From Candidatus Melainabacteria bacterium (GTDB lineage Bacteria > Cyanobacteriota > Vampirovibrionia > Obscuribacterales > Obscuribacteraceae), in contig JADJWK010000004.1 of the NCBI GenBank assembly GCA_016716405.1, positions 930,001 through 994,000 on the forward strand: a stretch of 64,000 bases of DNA. The letters run 5' to 3'. Below are positions 8,951-17,829 of the stretch, piece by piece. A program made the position numbers and the translations under genes. The notes under the pieces are model-generated. The model was given only the letters and a program-made list of their open reading frames with translations, ran no database searches and was not told where the DNA came from. Every line of letters starts with the position of its first letter. Position 1 is the first letter of the stretch.

Positions 8951-9214
8951 ATGATTATTCAGAGAGCTCAGTGGCCGCATACTATCGCGGACATCGTCAA
9001 AACCCTCGACGGTGTCTGGGGCGTGGTCGGAGCCACCGGCACCAATGGCAATCTGTACCGGCTCGAGCGCAGCCTCAAAGAGCCGGTCGTATATACCCTG
9101 ATCGAATACCGCGGCGATAACGAGTCGGAAATAGTCGAGAAGAGGTCATTCGACCATGACGGCAAACAAGAAGCGATAGACGCATTCGCTTCAGCCCTCG
9201 GCTTCCATGTCTGA
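8951..9214 (+). CDS. Small protein of unknown function, coupled to the HerA-like ATPase
   Basis: An 87-residue soluble protein with no family I recognise. It begins MIIQRAQWPHTIADIVKTLDG and has a compact alpha/beta look: GVWGVVGATGTNGNLYRLERS, then two beta-like strands and a C-terminal helix. The start lies 22 bases after tRNA-Leu, and the last 8 bases overlap the start of the HerA-like ATPase, so the two are probably translated together. The overlap suggests a functional link such as an accessory subunit, but no NurA-type nuclease signature is present. Confidence 0.65.
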   Translation: MIIQRAQWPHTIADIVKTLDGVWGVVGATGTNGNLYRLERSLKEPVVYTLIEYRGDNESEIVEKRSFDHDGKQEAIDAFASALGFHV

Positions 9215-10889
9215 AAAAGGTAGTTTTCTTGGCATCATCACTCAAGGCTCTCTGTCCACCGGACTGGAGATGCGTCTCGACCCGTCTCGCAGTGTCGAGG
9301 ACCTCAGGGTGGGCCGGTTCGTGGTGGTGGAAGGCAAGCAGGCTCGATTCTTCAGCATGCTCACCGACGTCACCCTGCAGGCTGCCAACCCGTCTATCCT
9401 GCTGAATCCGCCAAGTGGCGACGACTTTCTTCTCAATGTTCTTTCCGGGGGCTCCACTTTCGGCACCGTCAAGGTCCAGCCCATGCTCATGCTCGAGCGC
9501 CAGGACGAAATGGGCGCTCCCCAGCGAGACTCCGATGAGGACAGCTCGGGATTGCGCCCGGTGAAGACTATCCCGAGCCACTTCTCGCCGGTCTTCGAGG
9601 CGGTGGGCCGGGACTTCGCGCTGGTATTCGGAGAGGAGAACGCTCTCGATCCCACCAATAATCACTTCGAGGTAGGCAAACCACTCAATATGGAGACGCC
9701 TATTTGCGTGGACCTGGGACGATTCGTCGAGCGGAGCAATGGCATCTTCGGCAAGTCAGGGACCGGCAAATCCTTTCTTACCCGTATCTTTCTGGCCGGG
9801 CTCATACACAGGGATATAGCCTCGGTACTGGTCTTCGATATGCACAACGAGTATGGCTGGCAGGCTATGTCCGAGAGCCGCTCCGCCCCCAGAGTGAAGG
9901 GCCTGAAACAGCTCTTCGGGCACAAAGTGGTGGTCTTCTCCCTGGACAGGGAGTCTTCGAAAGCCCGAGGCATCCCCGACGCTCACGAGCTCTATATAGG
10001 TTACAACCAGATCGAGATCGAAGACCTCGACCTCCTCAAAGGCGAGCTCGCCCTCTCGGAAGCGACCCTGGAAAATGCGTATATCGCCAGGGAGAAACTG
10101 GGACAGGACTGGATCGCCACCCTTCTGGACATGTCCGGGGAGGAGATCGATGAGTTCACCCAGATGCACAAGGGTCATCCCACCGCCCTCAAGACTCTCC
10201 AGCGCCGGCTCAATACGGTGGTCCAGAAAACTCCGTACCTGAGACCGCGCGTGAATCACAACTATATAGAAGAGATCCTCGCTCATATCAGCGATGGCAA
10301 ACATGTGGTGCTGGAGTTCGGAAGACAGAACAACCTGCTCTCCTATATGCTTGCCACCAATATCATAACCAGGCGGATCCACGCCCGGTATGTCGCCCGC
10401 TCCGAGGCTCACATAGCCGATCCCGAGAATGTCGCCGCCCCCAGGAAGTTGATGATCGTCATCGAGGAGGCTCACAAATTCCTCTCTCCCCAGGTGGCTC
10501 GCCAAACCATATTCGGTATCATCGCCCGCGAGATGCGCAAGTATTTCGTCACTCTCCTGATCGTCGACCAGCGCCCTTCAGGGATCGACCCGGAAGTGAT
10601 CAGCCAGATCGGCACCAGGGTCACGGCCCTGCTCAACGACGACAAAGATATCGATGCCGTGTTCACCGGCGTGTCCGGCAGCCAGACCCTGCGCACCGTG
10701 CTCTCCCAGCTCGATCCCAAGCAGCAGGCCCTTATCCTGGGCTATGCCGTGCCCATGCCGGTGGTGGTCAGGACCAGGCCGTTCGACGCCGACTTCTACC
10801 GGGCGGTAGCCCCGGACGCCGGGGAGCCCAGGGATGACGAATCAGTTCGCCGGCGGGCCAGGCATGCCCAGGAAGAGCTGTTCGGCTGA
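9207..10889 (+). CDS. HerA-like hexameric ATPase (DUF87/HerA-C)
   Basis: A 560-residue P-loop ATPase of the HerA/FtsK group. Residues 1-130 form the HerA-type N-terminal barrel (GIITQGSLSTGLEMRL...VGRFVVVEG). Walker A is FGKSGTGKSF at about 180-188. VFDMHNEYGW near 210 and Walker B MIVIEEAHKFLSP near 415 follow, and the C-terminal part has the RPSGIDPEVISQIGTRV arginine-finger region. HerA proteins are DNA-translocating motors. The usual partner nuclease NurA is not next door. The overlapping 87-residue gene upstream is the only close neighbour that might be a partner. Confidence 0.88.
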   Translation: MSEKGSFLGIITQGSLSTGLEMRLDPSRSVEDLRVGRFVVVEGKQARFFSMLTDVTLQAANPSILLNPPSGDDFLLNVLSGGSTFGTVKVQPMLMLERQDEMGAPQRDSDEDSSGLRPVKTIPSHFSPVFEAVGRDFALVFGEENALDPTNNHFEVGKPLNMETPICVDLGRFVERSNGIFGKSGTGKSFLTRIFLAGLIHRDIASVLVFDMHNEYGWQAMSESRSAPRVKGLKQLFGHKVVVFSLDRESSKARGIPDAHELYIGYNQIEIEDLDLLKGELALSEATLENAYIAREKLGQDWIATLLDMSGEEIDEFTQMHKGHPTALKTLQRRLNTVVQKTPYLRPRVNHNYIEEILAHISDGKHVVLEFGRQNNLLSYMLATNIITRRIHARYVARSEAHIADPENVAAPRKLMIVIEEAHKFLSPQVARQTIFGIIAREMRKYFVTLLIVDQRPSGIDPEVISQIGTRVTALLNDDKDIDAVFTGVSGSQTLRTVLSQLDPKQQALILGYAVPMPVVVRTRPFDADFYRAVAPDAGEPRDDESVRRRARHAQEELFG

Positions 10890-10951
10890 GTCCTGTTGAA
10901 AGCGTCATCCTTCTGGGATACTCTACCTATAAAGAGAAAACCCGGCGATAA

Positions 10952-11527
10952 ATGAAAAACAACAGCGAGCAGGAGCAGGACAACGAGGCCCAGGATAATT
11001 TCGTCGAGGCCAAAGACCCGAGCGAACTGATTTTCTGCCTGCTTCTGGCCTCGGCCTATCTCGGTCTGGCCAAATACTGCTGGCAGCCGCTTCTGAAGCT
11101 GGGGAACTGGAAACTCCTGATCAATGTCGAGGGCTTTTTCGTCGTCATCGCCCTTATCGCCATCCTGATCGCCCTGCGTCCTTACACTGCTCCGTCGAGC
11201 CTGCAACTCAGCAATAGAGGCATCAAGTACCGGGGGCCCTACTGGGTGCAGCGCAAGACCGTAAACTGGGAGCAGGTCACCAAAGCCTTCGTATCGCCGG
11301 AGCTGATACTCATTCTCTACCACCCCAAGCCGAACAGCTCCAGGGTATGGCCACTGGTTATCCTGACGATATATCTGGCCGAGCGCGAGCAGGTGGTCAA
11401 ATCCTTCCTCAAGTATTGCCCCATCGCCCCGATCCTGATGAAAAGCCCGGCTCTGGTCAGCCGGGTGCTCATGGGGCTGATCCTTTTCATCCTGGTGGTC
11501 TGGTTCTTCTATCTGCTGACGCCTTAG
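10952..11527 (+). CDS. Membrane protein of unknown function, PH-like cytoplasmic domain
   Basis: A 191-residue protein. An acidic N-terminus (NNSEQEQDNEAQDN) is followed by two transmembrane segments (LIFCLLLASAYLGLAK and FFVVIALIAILIALRP). A small beta domain comes next, with LQLSNRGIKYRGPYWVQRKTV and WEQVTKAFVSPELILILYHP, resembling bacterial PH-like membrane proteins. A last hydrophobic segment (LMGLILFILVVWFFYLL) ends the protein. It stops 7 bases before the convergent cytochrome c gene. The domain guess is weak. Confidence 0.6.
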   Translation: MKNNSEQEQDNEAQDNFVEAKDPSELIFCLLLASAYLGLAKYCWQPLLKLGNWKLLINVEGFFVVIALIAILIALRPYTAPSSLQLSNRGIKYRGPYWVQRKTVNWEQVTKAFVSPELILILYHPKPNSSRVWPLVILTIYLAEREQVVKSFLKYCPIAPILMKSPALVSRVLMGLILFILVVWFFYLLTP

Positions 11528-11534
11528 AGCGCCC

Positions 11535-11933
11535 TTATTCAGGCGACTCTTGCAGCTCCCTGAGATAGTCGATGAGATTATCCATCTCTTTCTCGCTGAT
11601 CACTTCCACCGGATTGGCAGGCATGACACCGGCGCCCTGACGCAGAAATGCCTTGAGGGCCTTATCGGTCGGGAAATGCTCTTTGAGTTTGTCCAGGGCC
11701 GGACCCATACCCGCCTGGGCCCCCGGGTGGCAGGTGTTGCAGCTGCGCTTGAAGATCTGCTCGCCGGACAGATTGGTGGTGCGCTCCTCGGCCCGCCGCT
11801 TCTTTTCTGCCTGGACCTGGTTGATCCGCTTTACCTCCTCGGACATGACACAACCACTGGTGGTTGCAACCACCGTTACCAGTGCCAGGGTCCAAACAGC
11901 TATAGAGAGCGAATATCGCGGCATAGATGGCAT
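11535..11933 (-). CDS. Lipoprotein c-type cytochrome
   Basis: From the Met codon at 11933 the protein has about 132 residues. A hydrophobic leader ends in the lipobox TTSGC, so it should be processed by LspA and tethered to a membrane on the outer side. The single haem site is CNTCH, followed by GAGVMPANPVEVISEKEM, where the Met in VMPAN is a likely sixth haem ligand. Class I cytochromes of this size shuttle electrons between respiratory complexes. A longer frame reaches 11987, but the lipobox position favours the internal start. It is convergent with the membrane protein upstream of it. Confidence 0.85.
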   Translation of the reverse strand: MPSMPRYSLSIAVWTLALVTVVATTSGCVMSEEVKRINQVQAEKKRRAEERTTNLSGEQIFKRSCNTCHPGAQAGMGPALDKLKEHFPTDKALKAFLRQGAGVMPANPVEVISEKEMDNLIDYLRELQESPE

Positions 11934-12064
11934 ATATACGAAGCGCTTGACAGCCTTTTCGGTGCAACTTTTACCACAGTTTAACATCTGCGTTCGAGTT
12001 CAGGCCGGCAGCCCTCAAACAGCGCGGACCGCAGTGGTTCAGGCTCCAGAGCCCTGCCGGTTTT

Positions 12065-12084
12065 AGCAGACGTTATTATCTGCT
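12065..12084. promoter_or_regulatory. Perfect inverted repeat upstream of murA
   Basis: AGCAGA and TCTGCT are separated by 8 bases, 69 bases before the murA start. The AT-rich surroundings suit a promoter, so it may be a repressor or activator site. No regulator family is recognised. Confidence 0.35.
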
Positions 12085-12152
12085 TAACACCAGGTTTACT
12101 TGAAAAGGGTAAATTATTTAGTGTGGCAAACTCCTTACCATGAGCATATTCA

Positions 12153-13469
12153 ATGAAATCGAAAACCGAAAAAATCGATCCCCCCAACGTTTCTCAGCCC
12201 ATGGAAGACGAGAAACGGATCATCATCCGGGGTGGCAAACCGCTCAACGGGCAGGTGCGTATCGGTGGCGCCAAGAATGCCGTCCTCAAGATGATGGCCG
12301 CCGCCCTCCTGGCTAAAGACACGACCATCCTTCGCAATGTTCCCAACCTCTCCGACGTCCATATGATGGCCAACGTGCTCCGCCATCTCGGAGCGAAAGT
12401 CACCATCTCTGGTTCAGAGCTGTCCATCGACGCCACCAATCTCACCGAGTGGGAAGCCCCCTACGAACTGGTCAGCCAGCTGCGCGCCTCCTTCGTGGTC
12501 CTCGGTCCGCTGCTGGCTAGATTCAGAGAAGCAAAAGTATCTCTTCCTGGCGGCTGTGCCATCGGCGAGCGCAAGATCGACCTTCACGAGCGCGGTCTCA
12601 AGATGCTCGGAGCCGAAGTCAAGATCGACCACGGCTATGTCACCACCTCCGCCAAGAAGCTCGTCGGCAATCGCATCTATCTCGATCGCCCCAGCAACGG
12701 TGCCACCGAAAATATCATGCTCGCCGCCGTCGCAGCAGAAGGCACGACCATCATCGAGAACGCCGCGCAAGATCCCGAGATCGTCAACCTCGCCGATTGC
12801 ATCAATGCCATGGGCGGGCGCATCGAGGGAGCAGGGACCTACCAGATCACCATCGAAGGCGTTCCCATCGAGAGCCTGCACGGCGCCGTCGTGGACACCA
12901 TTCCCGATCGCCTGGAAGCCGGCACCTTCATGCTCGCCTGCATGACCACCGGCGGCGAGATCCTCATGGAAAGCGTCAACGCGCATCACCTCTACTCGGT
13001 GATCAGCAAGCTCTCCGACATCGGAGCGGAAGTCTCGATGTATGCTCCGGATATGATCCGGATCAAGTCGCGCCGCGACAAGCTCAAGGCCACCGATATC
13101 ACGACTCTGCCCTATCCGGCTTTCCCCACCGACCTGCAGGCTCCAATCATGCCGGTGCTCTGCCTGGCCAAGGGGACTTCGATAATCACCGAGACGATCT
13201 TCGAGAATCGCTTCCAGCACGCTGCCGAGCTGCGCCGCATGGGAGCCGATATCAATGTCACAAGCAATGCAGCCATCATCAAAGGCGTCGATAAGCTCAT
13301 GGGAGCCGAGGTGAAATCCAGCGATCTGCGGGCCGCTGCCGCCCTGATCATCGCCGGTCTCGGCGCCGAGGGCGTCACCGAGGTCACCGAGCTCAAGCAT
13401 CTCGACCGCGGATACGAGAATCTCGAGGAGAAATTCCGCTTCCTGGGTGCCGATATCTGGCGCAAGTAA
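12153..13469 (+). CDS. murA: UDP-N-acetylglucosamine 1-carboxyvinyltransferase (MurA)
   Basis: Transfers enolpyruvate from PEP to UDP-GlcNAc, the first committed step of peptidoglycan synthesis. The protein has 438 residues from ATG 12153; Met17 (12201) would give the more usual start MEDEKRIIIRGGKPLNG. The family motifs are present: GGAKNAVLKMMAAALL with the KN pair, LPGGCAIGERKIDLH with the active-site Cys targeted by fosfomycin, GATENIMLAA, PDRLEAGTFMLA and PYPAFPTDLQAP. The length is typical. It lies about 90 bases before the aspartate kinase gene on the same strand. Confidence 0.96.
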   Translation: MKSKTEKIDPPNVSQPMEDEKRIIIRGGKPLNGQVRIGGAKNAVLKMMAAALLAKDTTILRNVPNLSDVHMMANVLRHLGAKVTISGSELSIDATNLTEWEAPYELVSQLRASFVVLGPLLARFREAKVSLPGGCAIGERKIDLHERGLKMLGAEVKIDHGYVTTSAKKLVGNRIYLDRPSNGATENIMLAAVAAEGTTIIENAAQDPEIVNLADCINAMGGRIEGAGTYQITIEGVPIESLHGAVVDTIPDRLEAGTFMLACMTTGGEILMESVNAHHLYSVISKLSDIGAEVSMYAPDMIRIKSRRDKLKATDITTLPYPAFPTDLQAPIMPVLCLAKGTSIITETIFENRFQHAAELRRMGADINVTSNAAIIKGVDKLMGAEVKSSDLRAAAALIIAGLGAEGVTEVTELKHLDRGYENLEEKFRFLGADIWRK

Positions 13470-13560
13470 GCGTTTTTGTAACGAAGACTTGTCGAACTCT
13501 GCCGGACTGACGGATAATGACGGTTTCGTCCGTCAGGAGCCCGAAACTGGTAATGAAGCT

Positions 13561-14947
13561 ATGCTGGTAATGAAATTCGGTGGAACGTCCGTTGGCAGCG
13601 CCGCCCGGTTTGCGGTCTGCGCCGAGATCATCGATAAAACCAGGAAAGCCAGCCCGGCACCGGTCGTTGTGCTTTCCGCCATGGCCGGAATCACCAACCA
13701 GCTCATCGAAGGCGCCGAGAGCGCCCGCGAGCGCAACCTCGAAGCCGCTCTCAAGTGCCTGGAAGGGATCAGGCAGCGGCATATCGAGACGGTGAACGAG
13801 CTTTTTCAGGACGAGGACGTTCGCGAAGACCTCTATAAGACCATCAACGATCAACTCGCGGACCTCGAGATTCTCTACCGGGGAGTCAGTTATCTCGGCG
13901 AGCTCACTCGCCGCTCCCTGGACATGATCTCCAGTTTCGGCGAGCTCCTGTCCACCCGGATCATGGCCCAGGTATCTCAACGACCGGGGCATCAAGACAT
14001 CATGGCTGGACGCTCGCGACTTCCTGATTACCGACGGGTCCTTCGGCAACGCCTCGCCGCTCATGGAGACCACCCGCTCGAAAACAAGCGGAGCCGTCCT
14101 TCCCGAGGTTGCTGCCGGCAGGGTCGTAGTCACCCAGGGCTTCATCGGAGCGACCTCTGATGGTATCACCACCACTCTGGGCCGCGGAGGCTCGGATTAC
14201 AGCGCCTCCATAATTGGTGTCGCATGCGATGCCAGAGAGATTCAGATCTGGACCGATGTGGACGGCATGCTCACTGCCGATCCCAGGGTGGTGCCGGAAG
14301 CACGCATTATCGAGCGCGTCTCCTTCCACGAAGCCTCGGAGCTCGCTTATTTCGGAGCGAAAGTGCTCCACCCCCTGAGCATCAAGCCGGCTATCGAGAG
14401 CTCGATTCCGGTGCGAATCCTCAACTCCCTCAAGCCCGAGGGAGAGGGTACGGTAATCACCGCCGATGCCACCAGCGACGCTCCCATCTGCGCTATCGCC
14501 TCGAAGAAAGGAATCACTGCGCTCTTCATCACATCCTTGAAGATGCTCATGACTCATGGTTATCTGGCCAGGGTCTTCTCGGTCTTCGATCGATTCAAGA
14601 CCCCTATCGATCTCATATCGACCTCCGAGGTCTCGGTCTCCCTGACCATAGACAATACCGAGAATCTCGAGTCCATAGTGGAGGCTCTTTCGGAGCTCGC
14701 CGAGGTCTCGGTGATGCACAAAGTGGCGATAGTCTCGGTGGTGGGCAGACAGTTTCGAGAGAAAACAGGAATCGCCGGCACTGTTTTCGACACCCTCAAA
14801 GACATCAACATCCTGATGATCTCGGGCGGCGCCTCGGACATCAACCTGAGCTGCCTGGTCGCCGGCGACGATGCCGATAGAGCCGTCCGGCAGCTTCATG
14901 CCAGATTCTTCACCAGCACCGGGAAATTGACCGGCGCTTCCGTCTGA
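13561..14947 (+). pseudogene. lysC: Aspartate kinase, interrupted by a one-base insertion
   Basis: Phosphorylates aspartate at the head of lysine, threonine and methionine synthesis. The frame opens with MLVMKFGGTSVGSAARF (starts possible at 13561 or 13570) and runs through VVVLSAMAGITNQL to SSFGELLSTRIMAQ. Then one surplus G at 13971-13972 shifts the frame. Removing it gives QYLNDRGIKTSWLDARDFL, which continues into the open frame to 14947 with TQGFIGATSDGITTTLGRGG, TDVDGMLTADPRVVP and two C-terminal ACT domains. The repaired protein has about 461 residues, normal for monofunctional aspartate kinases. Everything on both sides of the shift is well conserved, so a sequencing indel is more likely than decay. 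Confidence 0.9.
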
Positions 14948-14956
14948 GAGCAAGCC

Positions 14957-16183
14957 TCAGACCCAGGACCATTGCATGCTGGTGGGAAGATAGACACCCA
15001 TCCTCACGAAAGTCCTCTCGAGCTCTTCGCGGTGGGATGAGCATTCTTTGAGGATCTTGACGGAAGCTAGCCGGCTGAGATATCCATAACGCCAGAGAGA
15101 CTGGAGCCTGAGAGCCTTGAAAAGATCCTCCTCGCTCAGCAGTCCCGCCTGGAGCAAAGCCCGGCCCGTCTTGATGTTGCTTCGCACCTGGCTGGCCAGA
15201 ACTCGCTCCACGGATGCACGATCGCAAAGACCCGCCTCGGCCAGCAGATCCCCTATACGGAGAGCGCCATCAAGCCCGCCGGTGTTCTCGAGATTCTTGA
15301 CCTCGGCCAGGGCCTGATAGAGAGGCACGCCGATTTTCACCACTCGCCTGAGGACGCTTGCCGCCATATAAGGCTTGATGGCTTCACCGCTGACCATGCT
15401 CTGCACCTGGATTACGGTATCCATATGACCGGGGGTGACCAGACCCTGCTCTTTCACCACCTGGGCGAAGGTCTTCTTCTTGGTGATCTCGAGCTCGGTG
15501 CATTCGAGCAAGTCCGAATCATTGATCAACCCGGCCATGACCAGCAGGTCGCCCAGCCTGAGACTGTAATTGACCGGTTGCCGGTAAGTGCCCAGCTCGA
15601 AGAGAGCCTGCTCCAGGGAGCAATCGTGTTGCCGAGCTCTCTTCAAGCCTTCGATCAGGTCGCCGTCCTCGAGAACCATGTCTCTCTTGAGCAAACAGGC
15701 GTTCAGGCAGGCAGTCAGGCCGCGGACCGTGACGAAGCGCTTGAGAAGCAGGACCTGACCGATGAGTAGATTGGTCTCATTGCTGCTTATTACAGCAACG
15801 CCGAGCTGCTCGCCGGTGATATAGCCGGCCTGGAGCATCATGCTGGTGAGGTCGTTGGCCAGAGAGCTGACACTGGCAGTAGCCTGGTGGATCCCTTTGA
15901 GCCTCTCCAGAGCATCCTTGAAAGAAAGACGCTCCTGACCGGCCAGACGCATCGTCTTGAGAGCCATGCTCAGAGGCATCTCCCGGGAGACCACATGCCT
16001 GTGCGCCTCTCTCACCAGATCAAGCGAGCTCTCCGGCACATGCCCGGAGAGAACCAGAGCCCGGTCCACAGTCAGTCCGAGACGCTCGGCGTCGATCAGG
16101 GCCTGATCCACGACCGAGGGATCGGTGATGTTGGCTCCCTTGATGAGGACAACCATCGGATCGTCGTGTTTTTCATGCAGCAT
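14957..16183 (-). CDS. Protein with four MshEN/GspE-N-like repeats, no ATPase domain
   Basis: A 408-residue protein built from about four repeats of 85-100 residues. Each begins with a pattern like RLGDLLVMAGLINDSDLLE or RIGDLLAEAGLCDRASVE. Within each repeat a second half follows, such as GQVLLLKRFVTVRGLTACLNA or GRALLQAGLLSEEDLFKALR. This resembles the N-terminal domain of type II secretion/type IV pilus ATPases (T2SSE_N or MshEN), part of which binds cyclic di-GMP. The ATPase itself is missing. A paralogue with the same design lies at 48.3-49.8 kb. There is no signal peptide, so it is likely a cytoplasmic signalling or scaffold protein. The gene is convergent with lysC. Confidence 0.7.
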   Translation of the reverse strand: MLHEKHDDPMVVLIKGANITDPSVVDQALIDAERLGLTVDRALVLSGHVPESSLDLVREAHRHVVSREMPLSMALKTMRLAGQERLSFKDALERLKGIHQATASVSSLANDLTSMMLQAGYITGEQLGVAVISSNETNLLIGQVLLLKRFVTVRGLTACLNACLLKRDMVLEDGDLIEGLKRARQHDCSLEQALFELGTYRQPVNYSLRLGDLLVMAGLINDSDLLECTELEITKKKTFAQVVKEQGLVTPGHMDTVIQVQSMVSGEAIKPYMAASVLRRVVKIGVPLYQALAEVKNLENTGGLDGALRIGDLLAEAGLCDRASVERVLASQVRSNIKTGRALLQAGLLSEEDLFKALRLQSLWRYGYLSRLASVKILKECSSHREELERTFVRMGVYLPTSMQWSWV

Positions 16184-16206
16184 CTGAATCGCCCGCCAAA
16201 CCCTTC

Positions 16207-17772
16207 CTAGATATACCCATATTGCCCGCAGACCGGCGTCATCGAGCGCAAATGCACAGACTCGGCCATATGATTCGGCCTGATCGCCTCGCTGCCGTCG
16301 AGATCGGCTATGGTACGAGCCAGGCGCAGAACCCGGTCATAAGCCCGAGCCGAGAGGCAGAGCTGGTTGGCGGCCCGGGCCAGGATCTCTCGAGATTGAG
16401 AGTCAAGAGCGCAGAATCTCCGGATCTGCTGCCTGGATAGCTGGGTGTTGGGGCAATAGCCGGTCCCGTCATTTCTGATATTGCGGGCCTTTTGAATCTC
16501 CCAGGCCCTCATCACCCGGAAGCGCAGGGCCTCTGACGACTCCGCTTCGGTGGCGTCGAAAAGCTCTTCCTCTTCCAGCCGGGGCACCGTGATATGTATG
16601 TCTATTCGATCCAGGATCGGACCGGAGATCTTGGACCAGTAACGCCGGGCCTGGCCGTGCGAGCAGATACAGGAGAGCCTGTGGTCCCCGTTGTATCCGC
16701 ACGGGCAGGGATTGCAGGCCCCCACGAAAAGGAAGGAGGCCGGAAATGTGAGGGTTTGAGTGGCTCTCGAGATGGTCACCCGAGACGATTCGAGAGGTTG
16801 CCGCAAGTGATCGAGATGCGATCGGGGGAACTCGGTGAGCTCGTCGAGGAAAAGAATGCCGTAGTGGCTGAGAGAAATCTCTCCCGGTCTGGGGACCCGT
16901 CCTCCGCCGATCAGGCCGATTGCCGAAGCGGAATGATGCGGCGCTCGAAAAGGGCGCTCGAGCACCAGACCGGCAGACCTGTCCACCAGTCCGGCGACAC
17001 TGTAGAGCTTGGTGAGCTCGAGAGCCTCTTGAAACTCGAGAGGCGGCATTATCCCGGGAAGTCGCTCGGCGAGCATGGACTTGCCCGATCCCGGCGGCCC
17101 GACCAGGAGAATATTGTGCCTGCCGGCAGCGGCAATCTGCAGGGCTCGTTTGGGGTTTTTCTGTCCCTTCACGTCTTTGAAATCGAGAAGGTTTGCCCGG
17201 CAGGGCACACTTTCGGCGAAGACCTTCCTGGGATCGGAGAATTTCTCGTTACCGTTTCTGGGATTGTCGAGAATCAGGGTGGCCTGTTTGAGATGGCTGA
17301 CCGGATAGACCTTGAGTCCTTCGACCAGACAGGCTTCGGCAGCATTGTCCTCGGGAACGATGATGCCCGCGGCCCCCATCTCGCGGCACTTGATCGCTAT
17401 GGGCAGCACACCATATACGGGGCGTACCGTCCCGTCTAGACCGAGCTCTCCCACCAGCCAGTGGCTGAGGAGATGCTCCCGGGAGATCAATCCGGTGGAA
17501 GCGAGAATTCCCGCTGCTATCGGCAGATCGAAGGCCGGGCCTTCTTTGCGCGTGTCGGCAGGAGCAAGATTGACCACCCACTTCTTGGCCGGCGGCAGAA
17601 TGAAGGAGCACGACCGAATCGCAGACCTCACCCTTTCCTGGGACTCTTTCACCGCGGCATCAGGAAGACCGACAATATGCATCTGTCCGATGCCCCCCAG
17701 ACAATCCACCTCGACATCGATTGAATAAGCTTCAACACCGATTACCCCGGCTGACCGAACACGTGCGAACAT
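16207..17772 (-). CDS. yifB: YifB/ComM-family Mg-chelatase-like AAA+ ATPase
   Basis: A full-length 521-residue member. The N-terminal Lon-S5-like domain starts MFARVRSAGVIGVEAYSIDV and has HIVGLPDAAVKESQERVRSA. The AAA+ core has Walker A LVGPPGSGKSMLAERLPG and Walker B GILFLDELTEFPR. The C-terminal Mg-chelatase-like helical part has ARAYDRVLRLARTIADLDG. ComM proteins are helicases that promote branch migration during uptake of transformed DNA, so the gene hints at natural competence. It is followed on the same strand by the MshEN-repeat gene, 23 bases away. Confidence 0.93.
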   Translation of the reverse strand: MFARVRSAGVIGVEAYSIDVEVDCLGGIGQMHIVGLPDAAVKESQERVRSAIRSCSFILPPAKKWVVNLAPADTRKEGPAFDLPIAAGILASTGLISREHLLSHWLVGELGLDGTVRPVYGVLPIAIKCREMGAAGIIVPEDNAAEACLVEGLKVYPVSHLKQATLILDNPRNGNEKFSDPRKVFAESVPCRANLLDFKDVKGQKNPKRALQIAAAGRHNILLVGPPGSGKSMLAERLPGIMPPLEFQEALELTKLYSVAGLVDRSAGLVLERPFRAPHHSASAIGLIGGGRVPRPGEISLSHYGILFLDELTEFPRSHLDHLRQPLESSRVTISRATQTLTFPASFLFVGACNPCPCGYNGDHRLSCICSHGQARRYWSKISGPILDRIDIHITVPRLEEEELFDATEAESSEALRFRVMRAWEIQKARNIRNDGTGYCPNTQLSRQQIRRFCALDSQSREILARAANQLCLSARAYDRVLRLARTIADLDGSEAIRPNHMAESVHLRSMTPVCGQYGYI

Positions 17773-17829
17773 AAGCTTTCCTCGTTTATCCTCTACCTGA
17801 GAGTTAAACGAAACGGACCCGCCGGAAGT

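Noticed and set aside
12414..13400. Long minus-strand open frame of 328 codons
   Set aside because: It is the reverse of murA, whose active-site motifs are clear on the plus strand.
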